A DNA stretch of 64,000 nt from Natronospirillum operosum (lineage in GTDB: Bacteria > Pseudomonadota > Gammaproteobacteria > Pseudomonadales > Natronospirillaceae), in the NCBI RefSeq assembly GCF_004768465.1, contig NZ_SRMF01000005.1, positions 124,001-188,000 on the forward strand, read 5' to 3'. Below are positions 16,884 through 25,173 of the stretch, one piece after another. The notes beneath the pieces are model-generated. The model was not told the DNA's origin. It did not search any database and saw only the letters and a list, made by a program, of their open reading frames with translations. Made by a program: the position numbers and the translations under genes. Numbering within the stretch: the stretch's first letter is position 1; every line of letters begins with the position of its first letter.

Positions 16884-18080
16884 TTATGCACGGCTGCTAC
16901 CGACTCGCTCGGTCAACAGCGCGATACCCTGACCACCGCCGATACAGGCGGCCGCTATGCCATAGCGCGCTCCGGTCTTTGCCAGCCCGCGCACCAGCGT
17001 ACCGACGAGTCTTGCCCCGGTTGCACCCAGTGGATGCCCCAGTGCCAGTGCTCCGCCATGCATATTGAGCCGTGCGTCCTCTATGCCGAGTTGCTGTTGT
17101 GCGTACAGTGGGACCACACTGAAGGCTTCGTTGATTTCCCACAGGTCAATGTCGGCCACGGTCAGATTGGTTTGCTTCAGCAGCCGCTCCACCGCCGGCA
17201 CGACCCCCTGACCCATGAGTTCCGGCTGGGTGCCCCGATCGACAGAGGCCAGAATGCGGGCCAGCGGCCTGACACCGGTTTGTGCAACTGCGGTTTCGGA
17301 CATCAGCATGGCCAGAGAAGCACCGCTGGTCAGTGGTGAGCTGTTGCCGGCGGTAATGGCGCCGCCCTCGCTGAAGGCAGGCTTCAACTGAGCCAGTGAG
17401 GTCATGTCGGTGTCGGGTCGGATGGCCGCATCCTGATCGAAGGCGTGACCGTCGCTGACAGTCACCGGTTCTATCTCGCCAGCCAGAAAACCCTGCTGCT
17501 GGGCCTGGTGCGCGCGGGCATGCGAGCGGCAGGCAAATTCATCCATCTGCGTGCGGGCGATACCGGATTTTGCGGCCAGCCGCTCGGCGGTCAGGCCCAT
17601 ATTCAGCACCACATCCATTTCGTAAGATTTTCCGGTGTGCTCGGGCAATACGGGCACCCCGAGGGTACCCTCCTTGAACAGGGCCGGTCCCATGGGAACG
17701 CGCGTCATTTGTTCGTAGCCGCCGGCGAGAGCAATGTCGGCGGCGCCGCAGCCGATACTCATCATGCCGAAGCGCAGCGCCGCCAGACTGGAGCCGCATT
17801 GCTGATCGATCATGCGGCTGGCCGCCTGATCACCCAGGCGGCTCTGCAGCAGCGGATAGCGTCCGCCGAAGCTCCATTGCTCCTTGACCGGCAGCGCACA
17901 GCCCAGGCTCAGGTCATCCACCTGATCCGGTGCCACCCCGGTGGCGTCCAGGCTGCAGTCGATCAGGTGCGCCAGCAGACGATCAGCCGGCCAGTCGGCC
18001 AGCGCATCCACATGCGTCTTCTTCGGGTGCGCCCGGCTGAACGCAGTGCGGCGATAATGCGTCAGGTAAACAGGTTTCAT
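16884..18080 (-). CDS. Thiolase (acetyl-CoA C-acyltransferase family)
   Basis: 398-aa thiolase that would cleave a beta-ketoacyl-CoA with CoA. The acyl-accepting Cys is in DQQCGSSLAAL (near 95), NEAF is near 320, GHPLGATGAR near 352 and the second catalytic Cys in CIGGGQG near 382. The start at 18080 overlaps the TGA of the deacylase gene (18079-18077) as ATGA; the open frame extends upstream only by running through that gene. It is the last gene of a five-gene operon, giving it the chain-cleaving final step. Confidence 0.9.
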   Translation of the reverse strand: MKPVYLTHYRRTAFSRAHPKKTHVDALADWPADRLLAHLIDCSLDATGVAPDQVDDLSLGCALPVKEQWSFGGRYPLLQSRLGDQAASRMIDQQCGSSLAALRFGMMSIGCGAADIALAGGYEQMTRVPMGPALFKEGTLGVPVLPEHTGKSYEMDVVLNMGLTAERLAAKSGIARTQMDEFACRSHARAHQAQQQGFLAGEIEPVTVSDGHAFDQDAAIRPDTDMTSLAQLKPAFSEGGAITAGNSSPLTSGASLAMLMSETAVAQTGVRPLARILASVDRGTQPELMGQGVVPAVERLLKQTNLTVADIDLWEINEAFSVVPLYAQQQLGIEDARLNMHGGALALGHPLGATGARLVGTLVRGLAKTGARYGIAAACIGGGQGIALLTERVGSSRA

Positions 18081-19351
18081 AACGGCTCCAACTGGCCCCA
18101 GCGGCTGATGAACAGGGCATAGGCCTTCAGGGTGTGGCGGATGGATTCGATATTGACGCACTCGTCGACGCCATGAATATTCTTCGCCACCGGCCCGTAG
18201 CAGGTGCCGCCGGTTCGGTTGTAGAAATGAAAGGCGCGCAGATCGGTGGTGCAGGTGGACCAGTAAGGCTCGGGGTCCGCCCCGGTCAGACTGCGATGGC
18301 ATTGCGCCAGCAGGTCGATCCCCGGATTGCCCAGATCCACCAGGTGCCCCTCCGAGCGGAAGCCGTGAAAGCGCAGACGGGGTTTCTCCTCCGCGAAGGC
18401 CGGATCCTTCTGGCAGGCCATCTCGATGCAGTCACTGACCCGCTGCATGATCTCGTTGGCTGTCATGCCGGGCGGGAACCCGATGCGCCCCTCCATTTCA
18501 GCGAAAGCCGGCACGCTGGAGGGCCAGTTGCCACCCTTGATGGTGCCGATGCTCAGGTTGAAGGGGTGGTCTACCTCCAGATAGGGGCCGGTGCGGTGCC
18601 GTTCATTCAGTTCGGACTCCAGGTCCTGCAGCCAGGGCAGCAGTCGCTGCAACTGCTCGATGGCATTGACGCCAGTGCCGGCCGCCTGCACATGCACCGG
18701 CTTGCCGCGTATGCCGATCTTGAACCAGAGCACGCCCACCTGGCCCGAGTAGAGCGCCGGGCCGAAGGGTTCGGGAATGAGCACGAAGTCGCCGCCATAT
18801 CCCTGATGCAGGCAGGCCAGGGCACCATTGCCCGAGCATTCTTCTTCCACCACGGTCTGCAGTGTCAGCGGCGAGATGATCCGGTAGCCGGCGTGGCGGA
18901 TGGCATGCACGGCGTAGATCATGGCGGCGACGCCGCCCTGCATGTCACCGGCACCGCGTCCGTACAGCCAGCTATCGCTCTGCCAGGGCTGATTGGGCGG
19001 GCGCGTCCACATGTCGAAGGGGTCGGCACTGACCACATCAAGATGGCCATTGAAGACCAGGGTTTTCCCCGGTGCCCCCGGATTCAGCTGCGTGACCAGG
19101 TTGTACTTGTTCTCGTGGTCCCAGGGTACCGGGGTGTAGAGCTCGTGCTGGCTGAGCGTCTCTTTCTGCATGCCGACCCGGGTGACGGGCAGCCCGAGGG
19201 CATTCAACTGGTCCTCTACCCGGTGCAGCACCCCCTGTTCCTGCCCCAGAATCGAGTACTCTTTCACCATGTCTTGCAGAAATGAGAGCGCGTCCGGGAA
19301 CACCGCATCCGCGCTGGCGAGCAAGGCGCTTTCATGTTCATGCAGTGTCAT
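18077..19351 (-). CDS. M20-family (ArgE/DapE) deacylase
   Basis: 424-aa metal-dependent amidohydrolase or peptidase. Zinc-site motifs are visible: NGHLDVV (near 97, His and Asp), GRGAGDMQGGVAAM (near 130, bridging Asp) and VEEECSGNGA (near 165, catalytic Glu pair). A dimerisation domain lies in the middle. ATG at 19351 with GGGGAGGG five nt upstream overlaps the preceding gene by 14 bp; an in-frame TTG at 19372 is less likely. Members remove N-acyl groups from amino acids; here it probably produces the amino acid used by the aminotransferase of the same operon. Confidence 0.87.
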   Translation of the reverse strand: MTLHEHESALLASADAVFPDALSFLQDMVKEYSILGQEQGVLHRVEDQLNALGLPVTRVGMQKETLSQHELYTPVPWDHENKYNLVTQLNPGAPGKTLVFNGHLDVVSADPFDMWTRPPNQPWQSDSWLYGRGAGDMQGGVAAMIYAVHAIRHAGYRIISPLTLQTVVEEECSGNGALACLHQGYGGDFVLIPEPFGPALYSGQVGVLWFKIGIRGKPVHVQAAGTGVNAIEQLQRLLPWLQDLESELNERHRTGPYLEVDHPFNLSIGTIKGGNWPSSVPAFAEMEGRIGFPPGMTANEIMQRVSDCIEMACQKDPAFAEEKPRLRFHGFRSEGHLVDLGNPGIDLLAQCHRSLTGADPEPYWSTCTTDLRAFHFYNRTGGTCYGPVAKNIHGVDECVNIESIRHTLKAYALFISRWGQLEPL

Positions 19352-19994
19352 GAGGGCCCTCCCCGGTGGCAAAGTTCAGTTCGGCTTCTGTCTTTTCCTG
19401 CAGTTCCGCGTCACTGATGTCGACCAGCTTTTCCCGCACCACCAGGCCATCACCGGTGACGTCGATTACGGCCAGGTCGGTAATGATGCGGCTGACACAG
19501 GCCTTGGCCGTCAGCGGCAGGCGGCAGGTATGAAGAATCTTGGGCTTGCCGTACTTGTCGGTGTGATTGGTCAGCACGACGATGCGCCGAGTTTTCTGGG
19601 CCAGTTCCATGGCGCCGCCGATACCGGGTGAAAACTTGCCCGGAATCTTCCAGTTGGCCAGGTTGCCCGCCGAGTCGACTTCAAAGGCGCCGATCATGGT
19701 CAGGTCCAGGCGTGCGCGGCGAATGATGGCGAAGGAGACAGCGCTGTCGAACAGGCTGGCGCCCTGGCCAAGCGAGACATAGGCCCCGGCGGCGTCGATC
19801 AGGAAGGGGTCCATGGCCTCCGGTGCGGCCTGTTTCCAGGCGCCGAGAATGCCGTTTTCCGAATGGATCTGAACGTCAAAATCATCCGGCAGGTAGTGCA
19901 TGATCCGGGACGGCAGGCCGATACCCAGGTTGACGATGCTGCCCGGCGTGATTTCATTCACCGCCCGGCTCAGGATGCGTTCAGCGACGGACAT
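19338..19994 (-). CDS. 3-oxoacid CoA-transferase subunit B
   Basis: 218-aa beta subunit of a family I CoA-transferase. The catalytic Glu is in HSENGILG (near 52) and the G-rich loop NLGIGLPSRI is near 25. It moves CoA from a donor such as succinyl-CoA to a carboxylic acid, typically a beta-keto acid. Start ATG at 19994 overlaps the A-subunit gene by 14 bp, the usual coupling for the two-subunit enzyme. Confidence 0.9.
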   Translation of the reverse strand: MSVAERILSRAVNEITPGSIVNLGIGLPSRIMHYLPDDFDVQIHSENGILGAWKQAAPEAMDPFLIDAAGAYVSLGQGASLFDSAVSFAIIRRARLDLTMIGAFEVDSAGNLANWKIPGKFSPGIGGAMELAQKTRRIVVLTNHTDKYGKPKILHTCRLPLTAKACVSRIITDLAVIDVTGDGLVVREKLVDISDAELQEKTEAELNFATGEGPHDTA

Positions 19995-20676
19995 GATGAT
20001 CGATAATCCCGTAGTCTGAGGTGAGTTGTGCCAGCGAGACCACGCTGTCGACAAAGGCCCCCGGGGTATGGATATGTTCCGGTCGGAAATGACCCGGTGC
20101 AGCCAGGCTGGGGGTTTCCACAATGACGTGATCGGCGGCCATGGCCATCAGCGGGCTGAAATTGATCGCCGAGCCCCGGTAGACCAGATTGCCCAGCCAA
20201 TCGGCCTCGGCGGCATGGAGCAGGGCAAAGTCCGCGCTCAGCGCCATCTCGACCTTGTAGGTCTGGCCCTGCCAGTCCAGCAGGTCTTCAGGCCGGGTGA
20301 TTTCCGAGTCCAGGCCGATATCGGTCAGGAAGCCGAAGCTGCCGGCACCGGCGGTGCGAATTTTCTCGGCAAGTATGCCCTGCGGGTGAAACTCAATGTC
20401 GAGCTGGCCCTGATTCATCAAGTCGATGGCCCGTTTGTTGAGCCCGATATGGGTGGTGATCAGTCGGCTGACCTGGCCGTTCTCGATCAGCTTGCTGATG
20501 CCGTGGCCTGCTTCGTTGGCGTCGTTCTTGATCAGGGTCAGGCCGGTTTGTCCCTGGCGGAGCAGTTCATGGATCAGGCTGAAGGGTGTGCCGGGGTTGC
20601 CAAACCCGCCAATCATAACCCGGGCGCCGGACGGAATGGCAGCGATGGCCTGTTCAATGGTTTGATTCTTCTTCAT
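19981..20676 (-). CDS. 3-oxoacid CoA-transferase subunit A
   Basis: 231-aa alpha subunit of the CoA-transferase. The family motif GGFGNPGTP is near residue 23 and TDIGLDSEI lies near 128. It starts 3 bp after the aminotransferase stop and overlaps the B-subunit gene. Together the pair would activate the keto acid for thiolysis. Confidence 0.9.
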   Translation of the reverse strand: MKKNQTIEQAIAAIPSGARVMIGGFGNPGTPFSLIHELLRQGQTGLTLIKNDANEAGHGISKLIENGQVSRLITTHIGLNKRAIDLMNQGQLDIEFHPQGILAEKIRTAGAGSFGFLTDIGLDSEITRPEDLLDWQGQTYKVEMALSADFALLHAAEADWLGNLVYRGSAINFSPLMAMAADHVIVETPSLAAPGHFRPEHIHTPGAFVDSVVSLAQLTSDYGIIDHHVRR

Positions 20677-20679
20677 GAT

Positions 20680-22014
20680 TCAGGATCCCTCCCCGGACAC
20701 CAGTTGCTCGAAGGCGTCCAGGCTCTGGTCCAGCAATGCAATGATGTCGTCGATGTCGGATGCGGTGACCGTCAGGGGCGGGGTGATCAGCACATGGTCG
20801 CCCTTGATGCCATTCAGTGAGCGGCGCGGGTAGATCAGCAGACCACGTTCCCTGGCCAGGCGGGTGAGTTTCTCGAACGCATTGAACTCGGCCGGAAAGG
20901 GCGTCTTGCTGGTCTTGTCCTGTACTAGCTCCACGCCCTGCAGCAGACCCAGGCCGCGTACATCACCGATGCAGCTGTATTTTTCCGCCAGTTGATCCAG
21001 GTGGCTGCGCAGGTAAGTCCCCATTTCAACGGCGTTGCCGAGCAACTGCTCGGTGTCGATGACCTTGATCACGGCCAAGCCAGTGGCACAGGCCAGCGGG
21101 TTGCCCGCATACGTATGGCCATGCATGAAGCCGCCGCTGCTATTGACGACATCAACCAGTTCCTCTCGTGCCATCATGGCGGCCACGGGGTAGTAACCGG
21201 AGCCGAGGCCCTTGGCCAGGGCCAGGATATCGGGTGCTATGCCGAAATGCTGATAGGCAAACCAGGTCCCGGTGCGACCCATGCCGGTCAGCACTTCATC
21301 CATGATCAGCAGGCACCCGTAGCGGTCACAGAGACTGCGCAGACCCTCCATGTACTCTTGGGTGACCATGCGGCCACCGGTGCTGGCGCCGCCGACCGGT
21401 TCCAGCGCAATGGCTGCAATGGTCTCCGGGCCGGCTTCCAGTATCGCGGCTTCGGTCTCTTCCAGCACGGCGGTGATGTGGGCTTCGACGCTGTCCTCTT
21501 CATGGCGGTAAAGATCAGGGGAGGGCACCTTGATGGAACCGAGAGTGATCTGTCGGTAAGGGGCTTCCAGGGGTTCGTATCCGGTCAGACCCAGGGCGCC
21601 GAGGGTGCTGCCGTGGTAGGACGGGCTCAGTGAGACAAAACGACTGCGTTCGGGCTGCCCCTGAGCCACAAAGTACTGGCAGGCCAGCTTCATGGCGCTC
21701 TCCACAGCTTCCGAACCGCTGCCGACAAAGAAGACCTTCTCCAGATCGCCCGCCGACAGGTCCACCAGTCGATTGGCCAGATCCAGCGCCACCTGACTTT
21801 CGAACTGGGTCCGATAGCTGAAGGCAACCCAGTCGAGCTGGTCGATCATGGCCTGCTTCACGGCGGGATGGTTGTGTCCGACATTGCAGGTGATGGCGCC
21901 GGAGCAGCCATCAATATAGCGGCGGCCTTCGGTATCCCAGAGATAAATGCCTTCGGCGTGACTGACCAGGGGCATATTGCCTCCGGTCAGATAGAAAAGT
22001 GCGTTGTCGGACAT
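20680..22014 (-). CDS. Class III PLP-dependent aminotransferase
   Basis: 444-aa omega/class III transaminase. PLP-binding elements are GSGSEAVESAMKLA (near 98), LIMDEVLTGMGRTG (near 237) and the Schiff-base lysine in LALAKGLGSGYYP (near 273). First gene of the operon, divergent from a LysR gene. Class III enzymes commonly act on omega- or beta-amino groups, which suits a pathway ending in CoA activation and thiolysis. Confidence 0.9.
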   Translation of the reverse strand: MSDNALFYLTGGNMPLVSHAEGIYLWDTEGRRYIDGCSGAITCNVGHNHPAVKQAMIDQLDWVAFSYRTQFESQVALDLANRLVDLSAGDLEKVFFVGSGSEAVESAMKLACQYFVAQGQPERSRFVSLSPSYHGSTLGALGLTGYEPLEAPYRQITLGSIKVPSPDLYRHEEDSVEAHITAVLEETEAAILEAGPETIAAIALEPVGGASTGGRMVTQEYMEGLRSLCDRYGCLLIMDEVLTGMGRTGTWFAYQHFGIAPDILALAKGLGSGYYPVAAMMAREELVDVVNSSGGFMHGHTYAGNPLACATGLAVIKVIDTEQLLGNAVEMGTYLRSHLDQLAEKYSCIGDVRGLGLLQGVELVQDKTSKTPFPAEFNAFEKLTRLARERGLLIYPRRSLNGIKGDHVLITPPLTVTASDIDDIIALLDQSLDAFEQLVSGEGS

Positions 22015-22094
22015 GTGTGAACTGTCCTCGGTCTGAAAGATGATTTTCTGATCGTTTCAGCATTATAGGAACAGCAAAAAAATAATTTCAACGC

Positions 22095-22135
22095 ATAATG
22101 TTTTTTCATTATTTGATGATATAAAGTCATATATC
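22095..22135. promoter_or_regulatory. Two LysR-type dyads in the aminotransferase/LysR spacer
   Basis: Two perfect inverted repeats follow each other: ATAATG-TTTTTT-CATTAT (22095-22112) and GATATA-AAGTCA-TATATC (22118-22135). They are 23 bp apart start to start, i.e. about two helical turns, as in the recognition and activation sites of LysR regulators. The spacer is markedly AT-rich. Confidence 0.6.
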
Positions 22136-22165
22136 AGGATATGCAATGACCGGATATTCAGCATC

Positions 22166-23086
22166 ATGAGCGACATCAACCTCAACTCGTTGAAATCTCT
22201 ACTCATTTTCAAGACGCTCTACGAGACGGGCACAGCCACCCGTACCGCCAGGGATCTGGGCATTACCCAGTCCGGGGTCAGTCGGTCCCTGGCGCAGTTG
22301 GAAGAAAATATCGGCATACCGCTGTTTATGCGGCACAAAAAGCGGCTGATTGCCCTGCCGGAAGCGGAAGAGCTCTATGGTGAGATTCTTGGTCTGCTGA
22401 GCAACCTGGACAACATGAAACACAGCATTGTGGCCCTGCGCGAGTTCGGTGCTTCACGATTGCGTATAGCCTCGGCCCCGGCGCTGGGTTTTGCCTATGT
22501 CCCGGCGACTATCGCGGGCATCCTGAAAGACAATCCGAAGTACAGCATCTATCTGGATATCATGCCAAGTCCGGATGTCGTGCGTGGTGTAGAGGCCGGG
22601 CATTTTGATGTGGGCTTTGTCACGCTGCCGGTGTCCAGTCACAGCCTGATCGTGGATGAATTGCTGACCACAGAGGCCGTCTGTCTGGTCCCGCCCAATC
22701 ACAGTCTGGCCAGCGCCAGGGTGATCGCAGCTGAAGATCTGAGTGGACAGCATCTGGTGATTCCCAGCCAGCCCAACCTGGCGGCGGACCAGTTGCTGCT
22801 GCACCTGTCGGAGAAAAATATCCGCATTGCAGGGAAGACTGAAGCCAATATTGCGGCGGTGTATTCACTGGTCGCCAATGGCGTGGGCATTACTCTGATC
22901 AATCCAATTACGGCCTATGATCATCGAACTGCCGGTGACAACCCGTTGATCAAGCCTTTCCGGCCTGCTTTCCATTATCGCTTTGGCCTGGTTTACAAAC
23001 AGAAGTGGGCGGACAATCGCCTGGTTGGGCTGCTGAAGGAAATGATGCCGGAGTTGCCTGACCATCTGGTGGCCACACGGATGTGA
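22166..23086 (+). CDS. LysR-family regulator of the divergent catabolic operon
   Basis: 306-aa LysR-type regulator: helix-turn-helix LLIFKTLYETGTATRTARDL with SQSGVSRSLAQLEENI-like recognition segment (ITQSGVSRSLAQLE), then an effector domain starting RLRIASAPALG. Divergent from the five-gene operon, with two dyads in the spacer, so it very likely controls it. The ATG at 22166 lacks a good ribosome-binding site. Confidence 0.88.
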   Translation: MSDINLNSLKSLLIFKTLYETGTATRTARDLGITQSGVSRSLAQLEENIGIPLFMRHKKRLIALPEAEELYGEILGLLSNLDNMKHSIVALREFGASRLRIASAPALGFAYVPATIAGILKDNPKYSIYLDIMPSPDVVRGVEAGHFDVGFVTLPVSSHSLIVDELLTTEAVCLVPPNHSLASARVIAAEDLSGQHLVIPSQPNLAADQLLLHLSEKNIRIAGKTEANIAAVYSLVANGVGITLINPITAYDHRTAGDNPLIKPFRPAFHYRFGLVYKQKWADNRLVGLLKEMMPELPDHLVATRM

Positions 23087-23127
23087 GATGAGCCAGAACG
23101 CACCGGGGCAGCAGACGCGCTGGCAGA

Positions 23128-23153
23128 CCGGCCAGGTCCCGGGACCCGGCCGG
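23128..23153. terminator. Strong hairpin between convergent transcription units
   Basis: CCGGCCAGGTCCC (23128-23140) and GGGACCCGGCCGG (23141-23153) form an almost perfect 13-bp stem (one mismatch). No T tract follows on either strand, so it is a hairpin that may end the LysR and six-gene transcripts only partially. Confidence 0.4.
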
Positions 23154-23170
23154 CTGCGTGATGACGGGTA

Positions 23171-23887
23171 TCAGATGGCGCCGAGTTTATCGGTGGCAGT
23201 CTTGAGACGGGTTTCAACGGTGTCGCGCTCGCGGCCCCTGGGGAAGTCGTCCAGGTAGTTCTGGGCCATCTCCTTGATGTCCTCCAGCGCACTCAGGCGC
23301 TCGGCCGCCCCTTCGGCTTTCTCGTAATTGGCCCATACACTCTCGATGCGGCCGAAGAAATCCGTGGCCTGGGCGTGACTGATCTCGTCCTGCCAGTGTT
23401 GATGCAGGTCCAGCACCTTCTGCGGTGCATTGGGCTGGCGCGCCATCATGCCGAGAGTGTATTCGGCGCTGACCGGGCTGTGATCCGTGCCGGGGCCATA
23501 GAGTTTTTCCAGAATGGCAGCCGGTTCGGACAGTGCCACGCCGTAGACCGCATTGGTGTGCCAGCCCAGATTGACCAGAATGACCCGGTCGGTTTCGGTA
23601 GGCTGATTCAGGGTGATTTCATACTTGTCGTCGTCCAGCTTGTCGACGCTGAACTGTGCTTCGGCATTCATGCCCAGCGTTTCCACGTGCCGTGTATCGA
23701 CCCGGGTCCATTCGGCGATGAAATGCTCCGACTGCAGCAGCAGCTTGACCGGCTGCTCGATGTCCTCGATCACCGGCAGGGTGAACAGACGCGTGGAAAA
23801 ATCGAAATCCAGATGTTCCAGACCGTCGATCTGAATCAGTGGCTTGTAACCGTTGGTGGTTTTGATGAGTGCGGTTGCGTTGCTCAT
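23171..23887 (-). CDS. Uncharacterised protein, last gene of the six-gene operon
   Basis: 238-aa soluble protein that I do not recognise. The N-terminal half looks beta-rich (KPLIQIDGLEHLDFDFSTRL, YEITLNQPTETDRVILVNLG); the C-terminal 100 residues are helical and charged, with possible coiled coil (GRIESVWANYEKAEGAAERL). No catalytic motif is evident. The ATG at 23887 is preferred because AAGGAG lies five nt upstream; the frame is open further to 23959. It is 68 bp downstream of the beta-rich protein gene, the loosest junction in the cluster. Confidence 0.8.
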   Translation of the reverse strand: MSNATALIKTTNGYKPLIQIDGLEHLDFDFSTRLFTLPVIEDIEQPVKLLLQSEHFIAEWTRVDTRHVETLGMNAEAQFSVDKLDDDKYEITLNQPTETDRVILVNLGWHTNAVYGVALSEPAAILEKLYGPGTDHSPVSAEYTLGMMARQPNAPQKVLDLHQHWQDEISHAQATDFFGRIESVWANYEKAEGAAERLSALEDIKEMAQNYLDDFPRGRERDTVETRLKTATDKLGAI

Positions 23888-23955
23888 GGTCTCTCCTTGT
23901 GGTGTGGTCCCTGTTTGCGGGGTGGCGACACAGAGTGAGTGTCGCCGGTTTGAAT

Positions 23956-25158
23956 TCATTGTTGCGTCTGGCGCGCCAGGTGTGCCGTCCTTGCCGGGCC
24001 GAAGCGTGCGAAATGCAGCTCTGCCGGGGTCAGCGGAATCAGCGCCGGGGCAAGAGTGTCGTCGGAGTCGGTGTTTTCCAGGCCGTCTGTGGGCAGGTAG
24101 AAACCCTGCTCCCCGGACTGCACAAACAGACCGTCATTCTGCACGGCCCGAACTCTGGGCTGAGACAGCATATTGCCGTCCGGGGTGAGTGGCCGAATCC
24201 AGGGCGTCATCTCGCCACTGGTCTCGATGCGCCGCAGGTAGCCCTCGGACCAGGCAAACCACTGCGGGAGCTCGCCGTACCGATAATTGAAATCGCACAG
24301 CAGGCCGTGCTCGGTCGCACCGTGGGTGCCGGCGGGTGCGGCCATGCCCTGACGCAGCAGCCAGGGCAGGGCTTCGCCGGTGCCTTCAAAGTCCAGGTCC
24401 CGGAGCGGGTGCACACCGACATCGCGTGCTCTCAGGAACCGCTTGCCATGCATGTCATTGGGCCAGAATACGTGCAGGCGAATCGCGGACGGGTTCGACT
24501 GACTGCCCGTGGCCACGGGTCGATAGGGCAGGAGGCCAATGCCAATGTCGTTGCGCAGCAGCGGCGGTGTCGCCCCCAGTTGAAGGCGCGGCGGGTGGTC
24601 CAGCGGGCTGATTTCCGTGCTGAAACTCTGGCCAATCGGATTGATCGAGTGGTAGCCGTGATACCAGATCTTTTGGCCCTGTCGGCGTTCGCGACCATGG
24701 GTATACAGCATCAGGCTGAAGCCTGGTCCTTCCTGCAGGTGTCCGTTGAACAGATGACCGGGCAGGTCGAAGTTGTGAAATATTCTGCCCTCGCTGGCCT
24801 TGAGACCGCGCAACTCGGTGCGCCCGTTGCAGCGGAAGACCAGAAAGATCTTGTTGGTCAGGCTGGAAAACTGGACGGCCCGCACGGCACTGTCGGTTTC
24901 AACCTGCATCTCGAATTCGGTGGACTGCCGCGGAATGTCCAGCCCGTGAATGCGGCCCAGTCGCTGCACCAGGATGCACTGGTCAGGGGCGGTGAAGAAA
25001 TAGTGCTCCAGTGGGCCGCTTCTCGGGTCCAGCTCGAGCTGCCAGACGCTGATCGTCTCGCCTTCGTCCCCCAGCGACACAAAGTGCAGCCTGAGCCCGG
25101 TCGGGTCCACGATCAGACGATACGGCCAGTCTTCCTGTTTGAGGTCTATCTCCTGCAT
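23956..25158 (-). CDS. Uncharacterised beta-rich (propeller-like) protein of the six-gene operon
   Basis: 400-aa soluble protein with no recognised family. Many short amphipathic strands ending in charged turns (LIVDPTGLRLHFVSLGDEG, SVWQLELDPRSG, KIFLVFRCNGRTELRG) suggest a beta-propeller or similar repeat fold, as in WD-type scaffold proteins. No signal peptide, no membrane segment. The ATG has AAGG seven nt upstream; it starts 15 bp after the preceding gene's stop. A protein-interaction role is inferred from fold and company. Confidence 0.8.
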   Translation of the reverse strand: MQEIDLKQEDWPYRLIVDPTGLRLHFVSLGDEGETISVWQLELDPRSGPLEHYFFTAPDQCILVQRLGRIHGLDIPRQSTEFEMQVETDSAVRAVQFSSLTNKIFLVFRCNGRTELRGLKASEGRIFHNFDLPGHLFNGHLQEGPGFSLMLYTHGRERRQGQKIWYHGYHSINPIGQSFSTEISPLDHPPRLQLGATPPLLRNDIGIGLLPYRPVATGSQSNPSAIRLHVFWPNDMHGKRFLRARDVGVHPLRDLDFEGTGEALPWLLRQGMAAPAGTHGATEHGLLCDFNYRYGELPQWFAWSEGYLRRIETSGEMTPWIRPLTPDGNMLSQPRVRAVQNDGLFVQSGEQGFYLPTDGLENTDSDDTLAPALIPLTPAELHFARFGPARTAHLARQTQQ

Positions 25159-25173
25159 GCCACTGCCTTGAAT

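Noticed and set aside
18134-19285. 383-residue plus-strand open frame
   Set aside because: Lies wholly antisense to the M20 deacylase, whose zinc-site motifs are clear; no ribosome-binding site or family signal.
20026-20820. 264-residue plus-strand open frame
   Set aside because: Antisense to the CoA-transferase A-subunit gene and its junction; no recognisable domain.
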